NCBI GenBank assembly: GCA_036345935.2
Contig: JADWOT020000008.1
Span: 13,203,733-13,267,732, forward strand
Length of the DNA stretch: 64,000 bases
DNA from: Taenia hydatigena
Lineage: Eukaryota; Platyhelminthes; Cestoda; Cyclophyllidea; Taeniidae
Direction of reading: 5' to 3'
Numbering within the stretch: the first letter of the stretch is position 1; every line of letters starts with the position of its first letter. The translations under genes and the position numbers were made by a program. This document shows, one piece after another, positions 49,580 through 62,300 of the stretch. The notes beneath the pieces were generated by a model that was given only the letters and a program-made list of their open reading frames with translations, made no database searches and was not told where the DNA came from.

Positions 49580-52500
49580 CTAGATGCAGCCGTAGGGGTT
49601 GCAGAAGAAGCGCTTCGATGTTCGGTGGGCGTTTATCCTGTTCCGTATGTCCTGCAGCTGTCGAAGGTAGTACAACTCCGTGTCCTAAGGGAGTGAAATG
49701 CAATTACCACCAGTCCATAACACGATCCTCTCCAGGGTCGCTATTTAAAAATACTTCAGTTTGTTGAAGCTGTCAGAAACCTTTTATCCCCTGTACTCTT
49801 GGCTGATGGGATAGTCTAATTGTCAGTTAAACACTAGTTGGATCACTTATCAAGGTCTTTCAAAGATTTGCCGAATTTCGAAAAATCAAGCATCAGGGAA
49901 GTAGGATTGCGCTGAACTCCATCACGGATTCTCAGACCTCCCCCTATGATGGAAAAAATTGCTTGATTTATATGAAAGCAACCTTTACCGGTCCCTCTTT
50001 ACTTAAGTTTTATAAAATTATAAGCTTCTCAATTCCGGACGTAAATTCTTTTGGCCCTTGAAGCAGTTTTGCTTCGTTTTTTTTGTTTTTTTTTTTCCTG
50101 TGTTGGAACTACAGTCTTACACGGAATTTCAACGATGAAACATTTTATGAATCCTAATGAAAATTTGGTATTTGATTATTAGCGCTAAAATAGTAAAATT
50201 ATTTCACACTTAAAAAGCAGCATGTTTAGGGAAATAATTTGAAATGGAATGGCAACTGATTAATTATTTTTTAAGACCTCATTCGCTACTTCATTTGCTT
50301 GATCTACCATGGAATTTGTACCCAAAAAATATGGACTTACCATACGCTAGGTTTAAATGGGACAAATGACTTTTTGGTTTCGTAACCAATTCAAAACAAT
50401 AAACGAAGTAATTGGTTTGGAGTTCCGCCTAACTACACGTCGGTGAGCTTCTGGCATGACTGGAGGGTCAGGCCAGCGGCCTCCCGATCCCGTTGTATGC
50501 CAGTGGGAAATCTTTCTCCGTCCGGATATGGCGCGTTAGACTATAAAGGAAGTCTCGGGGCGCCACAGATGTACAATGCTGATTTACCCACTCCGAATGT
50601 ATGGTAAAATCGAAATCAAAATTAAATGTTAGGCAGGGGAATTCAGGCTATCGAGTTACTGCGTTCATTTGAAACAACAGTGATGAACAGCATCATTTAT
50701 GGAAAAAACTACTCCTATCTTCTTTTAGTAGATAAAAGCTCATCAGTTGGCAATACCACTGGTTTGAAAGCAGTGTTAGATTTTCCACGCGTTATAAAGA
50801 ATATGCTCAAATTACCCTTAGGGCAAATGGCATTAAAACATCACCCTTGAAAGCAGGCTCTGTGTTTGTTTCATTTCGGACCAATTTAGAATTCTTCCTA
50901 TTGACATCGCTACAAATCGAGAGGTCCCCTTCATAGCAAGAAAAACTGGTAGGGATGTGCGGGTTGGAATGAGAAGACACATCTTACAGATGCTGTCTCA
51001 CACTCCTGCGTTTTCAGCCAACTACTATCTTATGCAGCAAGCATTCAAAAATAGCAGGTTTGGAGGGGAATTTTTCGGAACGTTGGGCCCCTCCTCTGTG
51101 AGATAAATTAGTATTCTTTGTGGACATTGGGGAGTTTTAGTAAGCTGACTTACCATTAAGGTCAAATACCGAAGGGTGTTTGGTGATTTTCATTATTGAC
51201 CACAAAGAAATTCATTTAGACCAATAAAAACGTTAACTGGTTCTGGTGGTAGCCCTAAAAGGAACTTGGGATAAGATTAGGATGGATTAGATCCGTGTGT
51301 AATGCTGAACCATCTGAAGCCAATGGCTCAGCAAAAATAGGGACAGGAGAGCGCAGAGAAGCCACATCTTCAATGCGCCAAACCGCGTTCCTAGTCTCCT
51401 CTTAACATCGAGTGAAATACCATTTTGTACGAAAGGCATCTATGGGCCACAAGGTTTGGAGGAAAGTACTAGAAGCTCCTCGTTCCTACCGTCAGCCTGT
51501 ATCCACCTCAACTACCAAAAGTGGAATGGTGAAGTAAGTCATTGAACTTACTACAGTAAGAATAGTAACGACAAGTTTTTCAGTTCTTACTACCAATTTG
51601 AACCGATTTCAAAAAACTGAAAACCAGAACCTTACCAATGACACAACTCGTGCATGTTAAGGACTTGAATTAACGATCAGAGAAGCACTACTTTGTGTTT
51701 TATAGGAGCCTGTGCTGCATTGAAACGAAACCATTTTGACGATCATAAATGAGTGAACAAATATGAGACAAAAAGTTGATTAACACTGAATTAAATATGG
51801 AAGTGAATGCCAATCCTGGTACAGAGGTACAAAAGCAAATGGGGAAAGAGAAGCCTATCGTGCTAGATGCTTTGGAAATCGCACTACTTATTGCGAGTTC
51901 TCGAATTTGGCTTCCATCCTGTCAAATGAACAAAACAAATGCTTGTCTTGCCTTGTTATTAATAGACGATAATTGGCATTCTGATCTGTGAAGCGATTAT
52001 AGCTGGGTCGGTACCCAGGGACCACTTATTATGCATGGAATCAAAGTTTAGAAATATTTGTAAAATGCTAAGTTTGAGAGAACCAACACTAGGAAAAGCG
52101 GGAAAACTGAAACAATGAAAGAAGCATCTGATAACGTTTAATTGAAAACATCACCAACCTGGGGTTTTTAGACTCGAAAGGTGTTAGAAATACGTCTTAA
52201 TCCAAAATATAGCTTGCAGCGATAATTTAACACAATTTGAGCTTCTGAAATAATCGTTATCTCAAGTATTCCGAAAAGTAGTCTCTGTTTCTGAACACAA
52301 AACATGTAAGAGAAGGGATTGCAACGGCAAAAGTTTGTTCCCAATCCTAGTCCTCTTTATCGGATGGTAAATGAAAAACAAGCCGATTCTAATTCCTACT
52401 GGTGGCATTAATTCAAGGCTTTGAAAATGAAGAAACTGTGACTCTGAGAGAGCGTATAGCCACTAGGGGAGGTGTTCCCAGTCGTTAAATCGTGCTGCTG

Positions 52501-53384
52501 TTTCCTAGTATTTAACAAGCTACTAGCTTGTATGAGTAGCATCTGGTAGTCTTTAGAGTCATAGAGACGCGTCAAGAACTCGTCTTCCATCCCATCCAAC
52601 GCCTACAATAGATGCTCATATTAGGGCATAAATTTAAATCCATTTTTTAATCAAGTACTTAAGGATTTCATCGAAAGAATATGAAGTCAGGAATGTAAAT
52701 TAGAAAACTGATAACCACCGCAGAGGAATTTTTGGACGTTGAATTGTTGCTTAACAGAGGTAGTAATTTAATTGTTCAGTCCTAATTAAGAATACCGATT
52801 TAAAATTTAATAAAAGGGAAAGATTGGAGTGGACAGGAAGGGAACTTTCCTCTTGCCAACTAGTGATTTCTCATGACTAACGTTTCACTAATACGTGCGT
52901 GTCCGAGGTCTAAGAGGCAGGACATTGATGGAACAGAACTAGCTGAGTCCCACTTTATCAAATGTCTACAGTAAATGTTTATTGAAATGACTTACCTCGA
53001 ACACTCTTCATTTCAAATCTGTGAAAACACTCAAAGCAAACAAACCCAATCAACAGGCGTTTTAAAAAGATATTAAGAAACATTGATTCCGAAACTGCTA
53101 CAAATAGTAGAAACAGGGCTACATCTGCACGCTAAGTTGTATTTCTGCACCTCCACCGTGCCCAGTAGCCATTGAGACAATAAAATCGAAGAACAAAGGA
53201 GACGAATGGATTGTCGGCACTTGTTTCTTACCATGGGTTCCAGAGGTTCCAGTACCGGAAGTGCGGCGTTCGAGTCTTCGATGGAGACGGAGGAGCGGAG
53301 AGCTGGAGGAACAGCCACCGCCACTGCAAAGGTGGTCGCCAGGTGTGTCATGAGAAGACCGAGGGTAAGCACGAGAGCCTGCAT
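49580..53384 (-). CDS. CCAP-like neuropeptide precursor
   Basis: Short secretory prepropeptide on the minus strand. Exon 1 (53384-53232) starts at ATG with a textbook signal peptide (MQALVLTLGLLMTHLATTFA, cleavage predicted near residue 20) and ends at a good ATG|GTAAGA donor. Exon 2 starts at 52602 after TATTGTAG (ALDGMEDEFLTRLYDSKDYQ). Its 3' end is uncertain: no in-phase GT donor exists, but an in-phase GC donor at 52528 would give a 110-aa precursor; otherwise a small exon is missing. Exon 3 (49684-49580, acceptor TCCCTTAG) encodes a helical spacer (DTELYYLRQLQDIRNRINAH), then T-S-K-R and the final nine residues FFCNPYGCI before TAG. The C-N-P-Y-G-C ring after a Lys-Arg site resembles CCAP (PFCNAFTGC-amide) and especially CCAP relatives with a four-residue loop. 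Here there is no amidation glycine. I infer a secreted cyclic peptide hormone or transmitter. The family is suggested by one short motif only. Confidence 0.6.
49685..52527 (-). other. Intron 2 of the CCAP-like gene
   Basis: 2.8 kb, mostly AT-rich. A GC-richer patch at about 50430-50590 stands out but has no recognisable coding or RNA signature. A missing small exon of the precursor could be hidden here. Confidence 0.4.
52603..53231 (-). other. Intron 1 of the CCAP-like gene
   Basis: 629 nt with donor GTAAGA and acceptor TATTGTAG, phase 0 on both sides. Nothing further was recognised. Confidence 0.6.
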
Positions 53385-53426
53385 TTTGTGTGCGAGGTTA
53401 GATTCCTTCACTCGACAAGCGGACGG

Positions 53427-53457
53427 TATAAATAGCCACAGGCCGGCCTACCATTGG
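53427..53457 (-). promoter_or_regulatory. TATA-like and CCAAT elements of the CCAP-like gene
   Basis: On the minus strand, CCAAT (53457-53453) is followed by TATTTATA (53434-53427), with the start codon about 43 nt further on. This order fits a compact promoter with transcription starting near 53405 and a very short 5' UTR, as is common for neuropeptide genes. Spacing is suggestive; transcription was not tested. Confidence 0.45.
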
Positions 53458-55692
53458 TCTAACCGGTGGCGGGCTTGCATACGTTGAGGTGGCGCTAGAA
53501 GATGTGGGTGAGGAACTACTTTACCAATACCCAATATTATGGGACAGTCAGTAGGTCAAGCAAAGGTCTTCATACCGCCTACTTGTAGTTCGGGATTGCC
53601 GCAATCAAACTTTTCCCACTCTTCCATCTCTTGATGTTTTAGACTTAGGAGTTGGAAAAGAATGGCATAATTTGTAGCACTGTTAGTTCTTTCGATAGGT
53701 GAAAACCCGTATTTCTCATCCGATTTACGATATTAGTCACGACTAAGACCATAAAATCCCCTCTCTATTCTCTCCGTCTCTGCATAAATGTTACCGTTGA
53801 AGAGTTAAACCACTGCTTTAGCAGTATGCATTGACTAACCACTTAAAGTCAACTTAATCTCAAAACACTTGACTAATCTGGTTAAAGCATTGGAAATTTA
53901 GATTCTGATGATTTACATGGCCACGAGAACTAGCATACCTCCTGTAAGTGGAATTTCTTTCAACAGCACAGGCAATCACATGCAGAGATTAAGAATACAA
54001 TACGAAACAGACTTGTGCATGGATTCTTCTGATTTGAACACAGAAAATTCACAAAGTATCCTTGATAAATGCTTTAATTCCGCTTATTTTTGGCGAACTA
54101 ACTATTAAATCCAAAAATTCGTGATTAATCAGTCAACTTTGGTCATCTCAACATGAGTTTGCGTCCAGTTTTGGACCTTCGAGTTTTATGACCTTCGTGA
54201 GTTAATGTTTTCAATGGCTCTGCGTCTGTTCCCCTAAGAAAGACTTCAAAATCCTTAATGGAAATTAATTGATTAAAATAAAATTTCACAAACTCATTTA
54301 AAATGGGAATGCTTCATTACAGAAGTAAAAACCGTTCGAAGTTTTTTGCTATCAGCGGTCAGTTATCACCTCGGAAGTCTACGAACCTTCTACATTTAAC
54401 CAATACTGCATGAAGTAATTTAAGCCCATATCAATCATTAGAGTGTGTGGGTGTTACACCACCCAAGACAGGTAAAATATTGTCAATTCCTTTCACGTTT
54501 CGTCAAGAAATGCCTGCAAAGCAGGAACACATAAAGCATCGTAGCGATTACCAAAGGTACCTTCTTTTAAAACACCGACCGTAATGGCCACTTAGGGTAT
54601 TATTTACAAGCAAATCATTTGCCAATCGTGTTGGTTTTGCGTTTGATTTGACCTCTCTAAATGTAATCGTTGTAAGCACAAAGGAACACTGTCATCTAAG
54701 GTTATAAAACAGTGCACTTCCAATATGGTTTTGATTAAGTACCGGAAACGGATCCATTTGGATTTATAATCAGTAATACTGGTCGGAAGTTGTTTGTTTT
54801 AATTTCGCACCATTTACGCCATGGTTTCAGCACTTAAATTAATCAGTGATATTTCTGAGAGGTGTGAATTTATAAATTCAAAAGAGCCATTTAAGAACCC
54901 TCTTCTGGTAAATACTTATAGGGTTCTTTACTTGAAATGCATGTACCCAAACCCATTTTGATCCATTGCTGAGAATTGAGTTCAAATACACAGTCGTATC
55001 GGTCTCTGCAGACTGTATTTCTGCCATGTGGCATACCCTTCTGACGGTGTCAATAGACTCCCAGATCTACTGTACGTTGATTATACATGTGCACTTGTCC
55101 TGTTGTGGTTTGTCACACCCTTGTAAAAGTCACAGAGAGCTACGCAACCACTGCAGCTTAGAAAGATCCTAATCTACAACAAAGTTTACTGTTGGTAGGC
55201 CGTGGAATAAAAATATTCTGATTGAATTAAATCAAACAGCCAGTTTTCCTCTCTAACTCATTATCCATCAAAAGGTGCAATTATTTTAAGTGAAAAGGTA
55301 GTTGAACTTTGATTTTCCTTTCCTGGCATTTAATTAATGCATAATCCCTTTATTCAATCCACACATAGGGTATCTAAGTAAGAGTGCTTGTGATATAGAT
55401 TGTCGGGAAAAAATCATTTGGATTATTTGATAAAGCGAACTAATTTCATGCTTACCAACGAACGTGGCTCTTAAACACCATGAGAGACTTTAAAGGTATT
55501 ATAGGGAGGAAGAACGTATAGTCATTTAAATTTAACCCTGTATAATTATCTAATAGCAGCATCCAACCAGAAAACAAGTTCAAAATTGCGGAAAGACTAT
55601 GCTATTAAAAATATCCGAAACATCCCAATTCGAAAAATGTGTTATATATATGTATATAAAATGGCGCGATCTTAAGTCCGTGTGGCTTCTCC
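53458..55692. other. Divergent spacer, CCAP-like gene to RPUSD3
   Basis: 2.2 kb AT-rich region. No gene, RNA or clear repeat was recognised. The open frame at 53908-54108 has unremarkable composition. Confidence 0.45.
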
Positions 55693-58600
55693 ATGTTTCG
55701 ACTTTGCGGTGGCGGTTCGTTATTTTCGGTGAAATTATACTTAGTGCTGTTAACTTTTATCTGCATATCAGTGAAGTTCTGTACCGATTTTTGTTTTATA
55801 GGATCTTCTTAATGCTTGTTTACCGAAAACTGCTATGATTTTTCCTTTTGTTTAATTCGATATACCCGATAACGTAGGCGACTTATGAAACATTTTTTCA
55901 TAGATCAACTTAGTGACATTTAAGGGACTTTTGTAAATGCACAGTTTTGAATAGTGGGATTTTGTCTTTTATCGCCACAACGTCTACCTAGTACTGATTT
56001 AATTTTAGGGTGTCTACGGTCAACAGAAGTTCTGCTATCGGTCATTTAAAAGCTCAGTATATACGTCGATGCGGTCACTTGTTTGTTCAAAAGTATGCTT
56101 TTGCCGTGACTCTTCTCTGATAATTAATCTCTAAGGTTTTGTCGGCAGTTTTCATGATCACTGAATCTATGATTCATGTGTTCAAATAAACGTTGTATTG
56201 GTTACTATAGACATACTTTTGCCACCTTAGATCAAGTTGGTGCCGAGTGAAGCCAGTTCTGCGGCTCTCTTATCGACCGGAGAAAAGGCGAGGACGATGA
56301 CACACAAGGCCGCATTAGAAACGGAGATTGCAGACACCACCGATGCGTACGCTGCGGGAGTGCGTAGCGGCGAGCTAGCGCTGGATCCTCTGGCTCTCGC
56401 GCGCTTTGTTGCTGCCCGTGTGGTTGCCTTTGGTCGCCACTTTCTCCTCATTGAAAAACCGTCCAATTTCTCCGTGTGGGGCCATGCTCGCCCTGCCTCA
56501 TCCCATTTCACGGTGTGTGCATCTTTTTTGCCCCATTCTCTACCAGGATCCAACGACTATGGCCTTCTTGATCGTGCATTGATATTAAAAATATCTATCT
56601 GACTGTCCGTTTATCAGCCTATATACCTGCCCCATTACTCAAGTGTCTGAATTCTTATGTACTTGATTTATACCTTTATGCACACTTGTCTGTCGGTCTG
56701 TTACTCCTTTGGCATACGTTGCCTCTTTATTATCTGCCGAATCGGGCGATTTTTCAATTTGTCGAACTCTCTATCATTTTGCCCTTTCATTTACTTACCT
56801 ACCTTTTTTCTGGTCTTATTTGCTTGATGGTCTTTCTCCCCACTAATTTACTTATTTTTTTAATCCACTCACGTTTTTCGTTTAATCTTTTACTTGGCTT
56901 TTTACTCAGTACCTGCCTGTCTCCTATTTTCCATCCACGTTATGTGGTCCATTTGTGTCGCTTCCCTTTTTCGCCAGTTTGGTTGCATTAATGGTTTCTT
57001 GCTTGCCTGCTTGATTCTATTGTCTCTTACTTGTCTGATAACCCACCCGTCCCCATACCTTCTTGATTTTTAAGTGTTTTTGAACCCCCTTTCTCAATCG
57101 ATCAGTGTTACCTGATTGAGTATTCGGTTAGATTTTGCGGACTTGTTTGAACAATCTCTTCGTAATCATCCATCTCCTTATCTCTCCACATACACACAAA
57201 AATGCTCAAATATCTGCCTATGGGCCTACATCACATATCTAAGTGCCTTTTTAGGTTTCCGAATAATCGTATGTGGAATTGTTTAAGTCGTTGACTTTTG
57301 ACTGTCGGTCATCATTGGTAAACATTCACTTGTCATTTAGTGAATAGCGTTTTCATTAGTGTCTTACAACACATTGAAATGATATTTGAGGGTGTGATCA
57401 TCTGTAGTATTTATCGTAGGGGATGATCGGTTGAAAAAGTTTTTGAGGAATTAATGTCATTTCATTTTTGGAAACTACCATAACTACGTTTGTAGGCATA
57501 AACCAGATAGAGGTACTTCTTAAGAATTACAAGGTTATGACTCAGGGTATTAATGTAGGCTTTGGTCACTTTAACTAAAACATTCTGCAGATAATCCTCG
57601 TTTCTTCAGTTACTTTTTGTTTGGCTTCGGGGACGCATAATTTAGATACCGCCTTTATAATTTCCTCCTCATATACAAAGGAAAATGAAAAGCTTTTACT
57701 CAAATTAATTCCGTGAACATCCATTCAGTGAAGTTAGGAGGTATTTGTGCATATCAATTTCTGTTCTGTTGCCTTTAACATATGTTTTCCTTAAGGTTTT
57801 TTTCAATCCTCTCTCCTTTATCAAAACTCACTCAATAGAAATCTGTTTCGCACAACGTGTAAGACAATTAACATTGAACTTTCTTGGCATCTCAATCATT
57901 TGAAAGGTATTTATAACGCGCGATAAGGTTTTTAAACATAAATAAAATATCTGCTGTCAAATAAGGAGCGGCAGAGGCGAAATTGATCACAAAGGCAATT
58001 TAAACTGGACTATTACTTCATAACAACCTCTACCTCTGATGAAACTTCAATGGTTGGAAGTGTTGTAGTATAAGAATATTGTTTGATCAGTATATTTGTG
58101 TTTTCGTCATACGTGGTTTTCTAGGGCGCTAAAACATCACGAACATCTCCGCTGAGTCTTCGTGAATGTTTACCACACCTTAGATCGCTGTTGGCAGAGG
58201 AGGGAACGAAGGCGTTCGCTCCGTCTTCGGTGCACGGCCGCGACAGCGACAAATCACTCTCTGCTCTGATGGCGGAGAACGCGCCGCGCAGCTTCTCTGA
58301 TGCGTGGACACCACCATCGGAGCTCTTTATTGTGGAATCGTTGCCCGCCGCTTACTCCGGCCTCATTCTCCTTGCCACCTCGACCGCTTACGCTGATTTT
58401 GCTCGCGCTTTTTACTCCAAAGCTACTCGAAACTGTGTAGGTCTATGACGGACTCTCTATTCTCTTATCACTTATTTTCTCTCCCTTAGTTTCCGGGTTC
58501 TATGTATCACACTTTTCACGTGGTCTCTTGGGGTCAGCCGTCACGAGATTTCGTGAAGAATGAACGATTTCCTCTGGCTGTTCACAAGGCTTCTGATTCA

Positions 58601-59350
58601 ATTTCAGTAGCCTATCGGTGGGGTCGTATTTTTGTCAAAATAAATGTGCTTTCCTTAGACCCACTGACGACAAAATAACCGGGGTTGCACGCAAGAGAGG
58701 CGAATTGGTGTACAAACACGTGAGTCATCGCCTCCTCTGCCGTGGTTCAGGAAAAAACTTTGGATGTTTAATTGAACTCAAATGCAATAGTTGTTATGCT
58801 GGTCTGCCCGAGGTCTATCTTCTCCATGAGGGCTGCGAAGTCGTTGGCGAGGATCTCCAGGTGGTTTTGCGACTGTACTGCATCGCCTGCACTCAAAATT
58901 TAAGTAGCTCGTATTATTTCAACCATATTTTAGGCGTCGCGATTGGTGCATACCTCGGGCACACCGATGGTTCTGTCCCCCACGATGGCTCGGCTCGGAG
59001 CTCCACTCCCGAAGGAACTAGTGAACGCCTTGGGTGAAGGAAACCTCGAACGAGCGACTCTACCGACCCACATTCATCGCACCGAACTCCTTATTCCTCC
59101 TCCCCTTCCCTGTGGCCCCAATAAAGACATTTTTACGCTACGAGCCAAAGGACCTATGGGGTTTATTATCAACACACAAAAGGACAGACCAGTTTTGTCG
59201 TGGAAATCTTTTCCTGTTAATGCAGAAAGGAGTGTCTTCTTCCTATCGGCTGTTTCACCCTCTCTGCCTCCCTACTTTATTCGGACTTTGAAGAAGCTTG
59301 GCCTTAACTCGACATATCCGTTTATAGCTGTCGAAAATAGCCATTGTTAG
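55693..59350 (+). CDS. RPUSD3: RPUSD3-like mitochondrial pseudouridine-synthase-fold protein
   Basis: Homologue of RPUSD3, an RluA-family protein of the mitochondrial RNA granule needed for 16S rRNA and mitochondrial mRNA function. Exons: 55693-55728 (tentative), 56231-56512, 58125-58436, 58490-58617, 58659-58860, 58934-59350; all phases agree, about 458 aa (human about 351). Signatures: RFVAARVVAFGRHFLLIEKP (the R-V-V...N-K-P strand), LFIVESLPAAYSGLILLATS at the active-site position, SHRLLCRGSGKNFGCLIEL, and a C-terminus LPPYFIRTLKKLGL that matches RPUSD3 specifically. The RluA motif H-R-L-D-x-x-T-S-G is E-S-L-P-A-A-Y-S-G, so the catalytic Asp is Pro. Human RPUSD3 also departs from the motif here. 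Exon 1 (MFRLCGGGSLFS, targeting-like) is a guess; translation could instead start at ATG 56297. Confidence 0.82.
56513..58124 (+). other. RPUSD3 intron 2 with a pyrimidine-rich stretch
   Basis: 1.6 kb GT-AG intron. The stretch at about 56600-57070 is strongly T/C-biased on the plus strand, with recurring CTTGCCTG, TTACCTACC and CTTGTCTG words like a decayed short tandem repeat. The open frame 56686-56991 is a by-product of that bias. Confidence 0.5.
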
Positions 59351-62300
59351 TAAAAAAAAAATCATTTTATTTTGTATTACAGTGCATTTTTTGCACCTGG
59401 AAGTCCGTATCATTTGGGTTTTTTATTGTTTGTATAATTGAAATGGAATAGTAGGGAGTATTTGGTCATTCCTCCTAAGGGATTATAGGGGAGCCGATGG
59501 GATCAAGGACCTAAACTGCCAGATGTCATGGTTTACGATTATTTACAGTTAGAAACTGGCTTGTGGTCACCTCAAATCCCCTTTTTACAATGTGTGTTCC
59601 AATAGAATCTGTGAGAAAAGTACATAACACCATTGGAAAAACGGATTATTTTATCCCGTACTTGTGTTTAATAAGTTGTACGAAATGCAAACATTTCTTT
59701 GCACAACAGGATGGTTATTCGTCAATTCGTCTCCTGACAATGAGTTTGTTTCGCGCTACCTGTGCAGTGGTGGCAGAACTGCAACAGCATCACATGAGTC
59801 AGGAGAGGGCTTTGTTTAAAACCCACACGAGGGGACTGTTCGTAGGGGTGCCGCTGACGTAAGGCTTGAAAACAGTGCGGTGAGGGAAACTGTTGAGGAT
59901 ACGCAACCCTTGTGGAAGTATGCCATGTGTTACATGTCTCCCTCTTCTTGTTGGCCTCTTGATTGGCTCGCCGCGCAGTCACCTGCACTGACTGGGGCTA
60001 AAAGTCATACGTGGTTTTTCGCCAAGACTAAGCGGTTTTCCATTGTAGCCCGGGAATCCGTTGCGTTGTTTTGATTGACCTGAAGTTACATTCTGTGCAA
60101 ATAGTTACCAAATTTCACCAGCTTTACGCAGTTCAAAAAGGAAATAGTGCTCCACAGTGTGCACATTCCCTATACCAATCGCCACTTGTGGGGATACATG
60201 TCTGACGACAAATATTTAGTGGAAAGTGTAAAATGAGTCTACTAAGCTAAGACTCAACATCATTTTCTTCTTACCATCCAAGTTTTATTTCAGTACTACC
60301 TTACCGTCCAGGTGGGTTTCCCTCAACCTCTAAAAAATTATGAGACACATTTGCCTATGAAATTTTATACATTTTAACATAGAGAGTGGGAGGAGCTCCA
60401 TAATGGGTGTTTTAAATCGTCCAATTTTGGCACTGCTTCAGCTATTAATGTACCTATAGTACAGCACCAGACTAGATGGAATCCCAAAAGTGGTTGTATT
60501 TTCAAACCCACATCTGTTAAGAGTCTTCACAGGTACTGCAATCAGCGGCATCTATCCTCATCTGCAATTTCAAAGTCTATTATTTAGATGTTGACTTGTA
60601 AATCGTTTTTTATTTGAGATGAGATGCAAAATGCCGTCATTTATGTGAGATTCAATTCCCCCCTATAAACCTCATAGGATATGTGAGTTCAGACGGGGCA
60701 GGATTGTGAATGTACGGAAGGCCTGATGGCCGTTAACAGAAATGAAGTAAATGGAATTCCGGCGACTAAACGCCATGTGCAGATAAGTGTCATAAATACC
60801 CTCTGCTACACCATCCACTATCGATGCTGTCCTGGCCTTGACTTCTCGAACTAGCACGGGCTCAACTATCTCCATTGCCGATACTCTGTTTCATCGTTTT
60901 GTTGTGAGTGGAGGCATAATTTCGCCAATTATACCAGCTAATAGACACCTATTTAGTTGCTTGTAGATACCACATTTTAAAACTTTCAGCCTTAATAAAC
61001 ATAATAATTTGTCTTGTTAGAAAGGCGACGGTCTTATTTTTCTTTTAGGCAAAAATCTTATAAGCCACCTCTGTTTTTCCTTCGCTCGTCAAACTAACTG
61101 CTTTTGATTCTTCCAAAAACTGCAATGATGCACACTTCCAGGATTCTTTTGGGCAAGTATCGAGATATAAAGTTGATTCTCGGTCAATAAATGTCCATTC
61201 TCTTCACGGACATGACTTTGAAATTGTAGGTTAGGTCTTCCAGTGTAAATATTTTGCGGATAAGGGGAGTACAACGCAGCTAACTTAAATATTCCTCTTT
61301 CAGTCTTGCACATGGACAGGTGTCCACTCATTAAGGCACAAATGTGCGATTTTTTTACGACACCCTGTCGTAAAGCCAATCCAGCAGTTAACGACCCTCT
61401 AAAAATTAGTGACCAACTCCCCGGTAGGCGGTTGCTTTTGTTGCTTCTTAAAAAAAGCAGCACCTCTGCCGCCATCGCCCTTTACCAACCTACTTTATCC
61501 TAAAGCGAGTTTAGATGAAGCTCGAAACCTACCAAATTGGTCATACCTACGGAACTTGTAAGACATTTTAAGAAGAAAGTTTATTATTAACGCATGGAAG
61601 GATTGGACTACCAGTAGCGCAGGTGACCAGAGTAGAGGCCTGCCTCAGCGTGAGGACTGTACACAAGGAACTCTAGGGCCATAACAGCATTATGCATAGC
61701 TGTGACATGTAAAGCTATCAAGACAAACTGAAGCTTTCAGTGCCATTGGATAATATGGGAGGCTGCCATTGCTGTGCCACGCGCAGAAGTTGTGAATGTG
61801 TCCTAGTTCGCACTAATGGATGGTTCACATGTTGCGTCGAGCCATTCCAGACCAGACACCGTTAATCAAGATGGTAGGCGTGAATGCAAAAATGCATGGC
61901 TATTAAGGCTTATAACCTGCAAATCTCTACAAAACGCTTCAGAAGCAGCATGTTGATGGAACTGCAGCGAATAGCAGTAAAACACCTAATTGAAGATGTC
62001 CGCTTCGCACCACTCACTGATCCTTTGGTTGTAAGGCAATGGAGCGTCTCCATACTTAATTTATATCCTGTTTTTTAAGCCCACTCTCGTATGGTTTGTA
62101 AAATCTTCTTCTTCGTTTTTTGATAAATAAACCATGGATTCGTGTTTTTATAGGAAGAGAAAATAGGCATATATGGTGCAAAGAAATGTGTCAATTTTAG
62201 GCGTTAACTAGTAAAAATCAGCCAATCTATTTAAGGCTCATCAAAGATGCTTTTAGAGCTTTATCCGTCTCGTTCGATCCTCCAATCAAAGCATTTCCAA

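Noticed and set aside
49467..49703. The alternative 78-codon minus frame over the last neuropeptide exon
   Set aside because: It is longer but reads as leucine-rich nonsense; the shorter frame has a helical spacer, Lys-Arg site, paired cysteines and a stop, and is phase-compatible with its acceptor.
50430..50590. GC-rich patch as a CpG island or RNA gene
   Set aside because: No tRNA boxes, no coding frame and no adjoining first exon; only composition stands out.
56686..56991. Membrane-protein-like frame in RPUSD3 intron 2
   Set aside because: Hydrophobicity is produced by the pyrimidine-rich composition; it sits inside a well-supported intron.
60672..60875. Minus-strand frame starting MEIVEPVLVREVKARTASIVDG as an exon of another gene
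   Set aside because: Protein-like at its start, but no convincing donor/acceptor partners or recognised family; left as spacer.
61089..61475. 128-codon minus-strand frame with a true ATG
   Set aside because: Low-complexity leucine/serine content, no family features, length within what chance gives in 64 kb of six frames.
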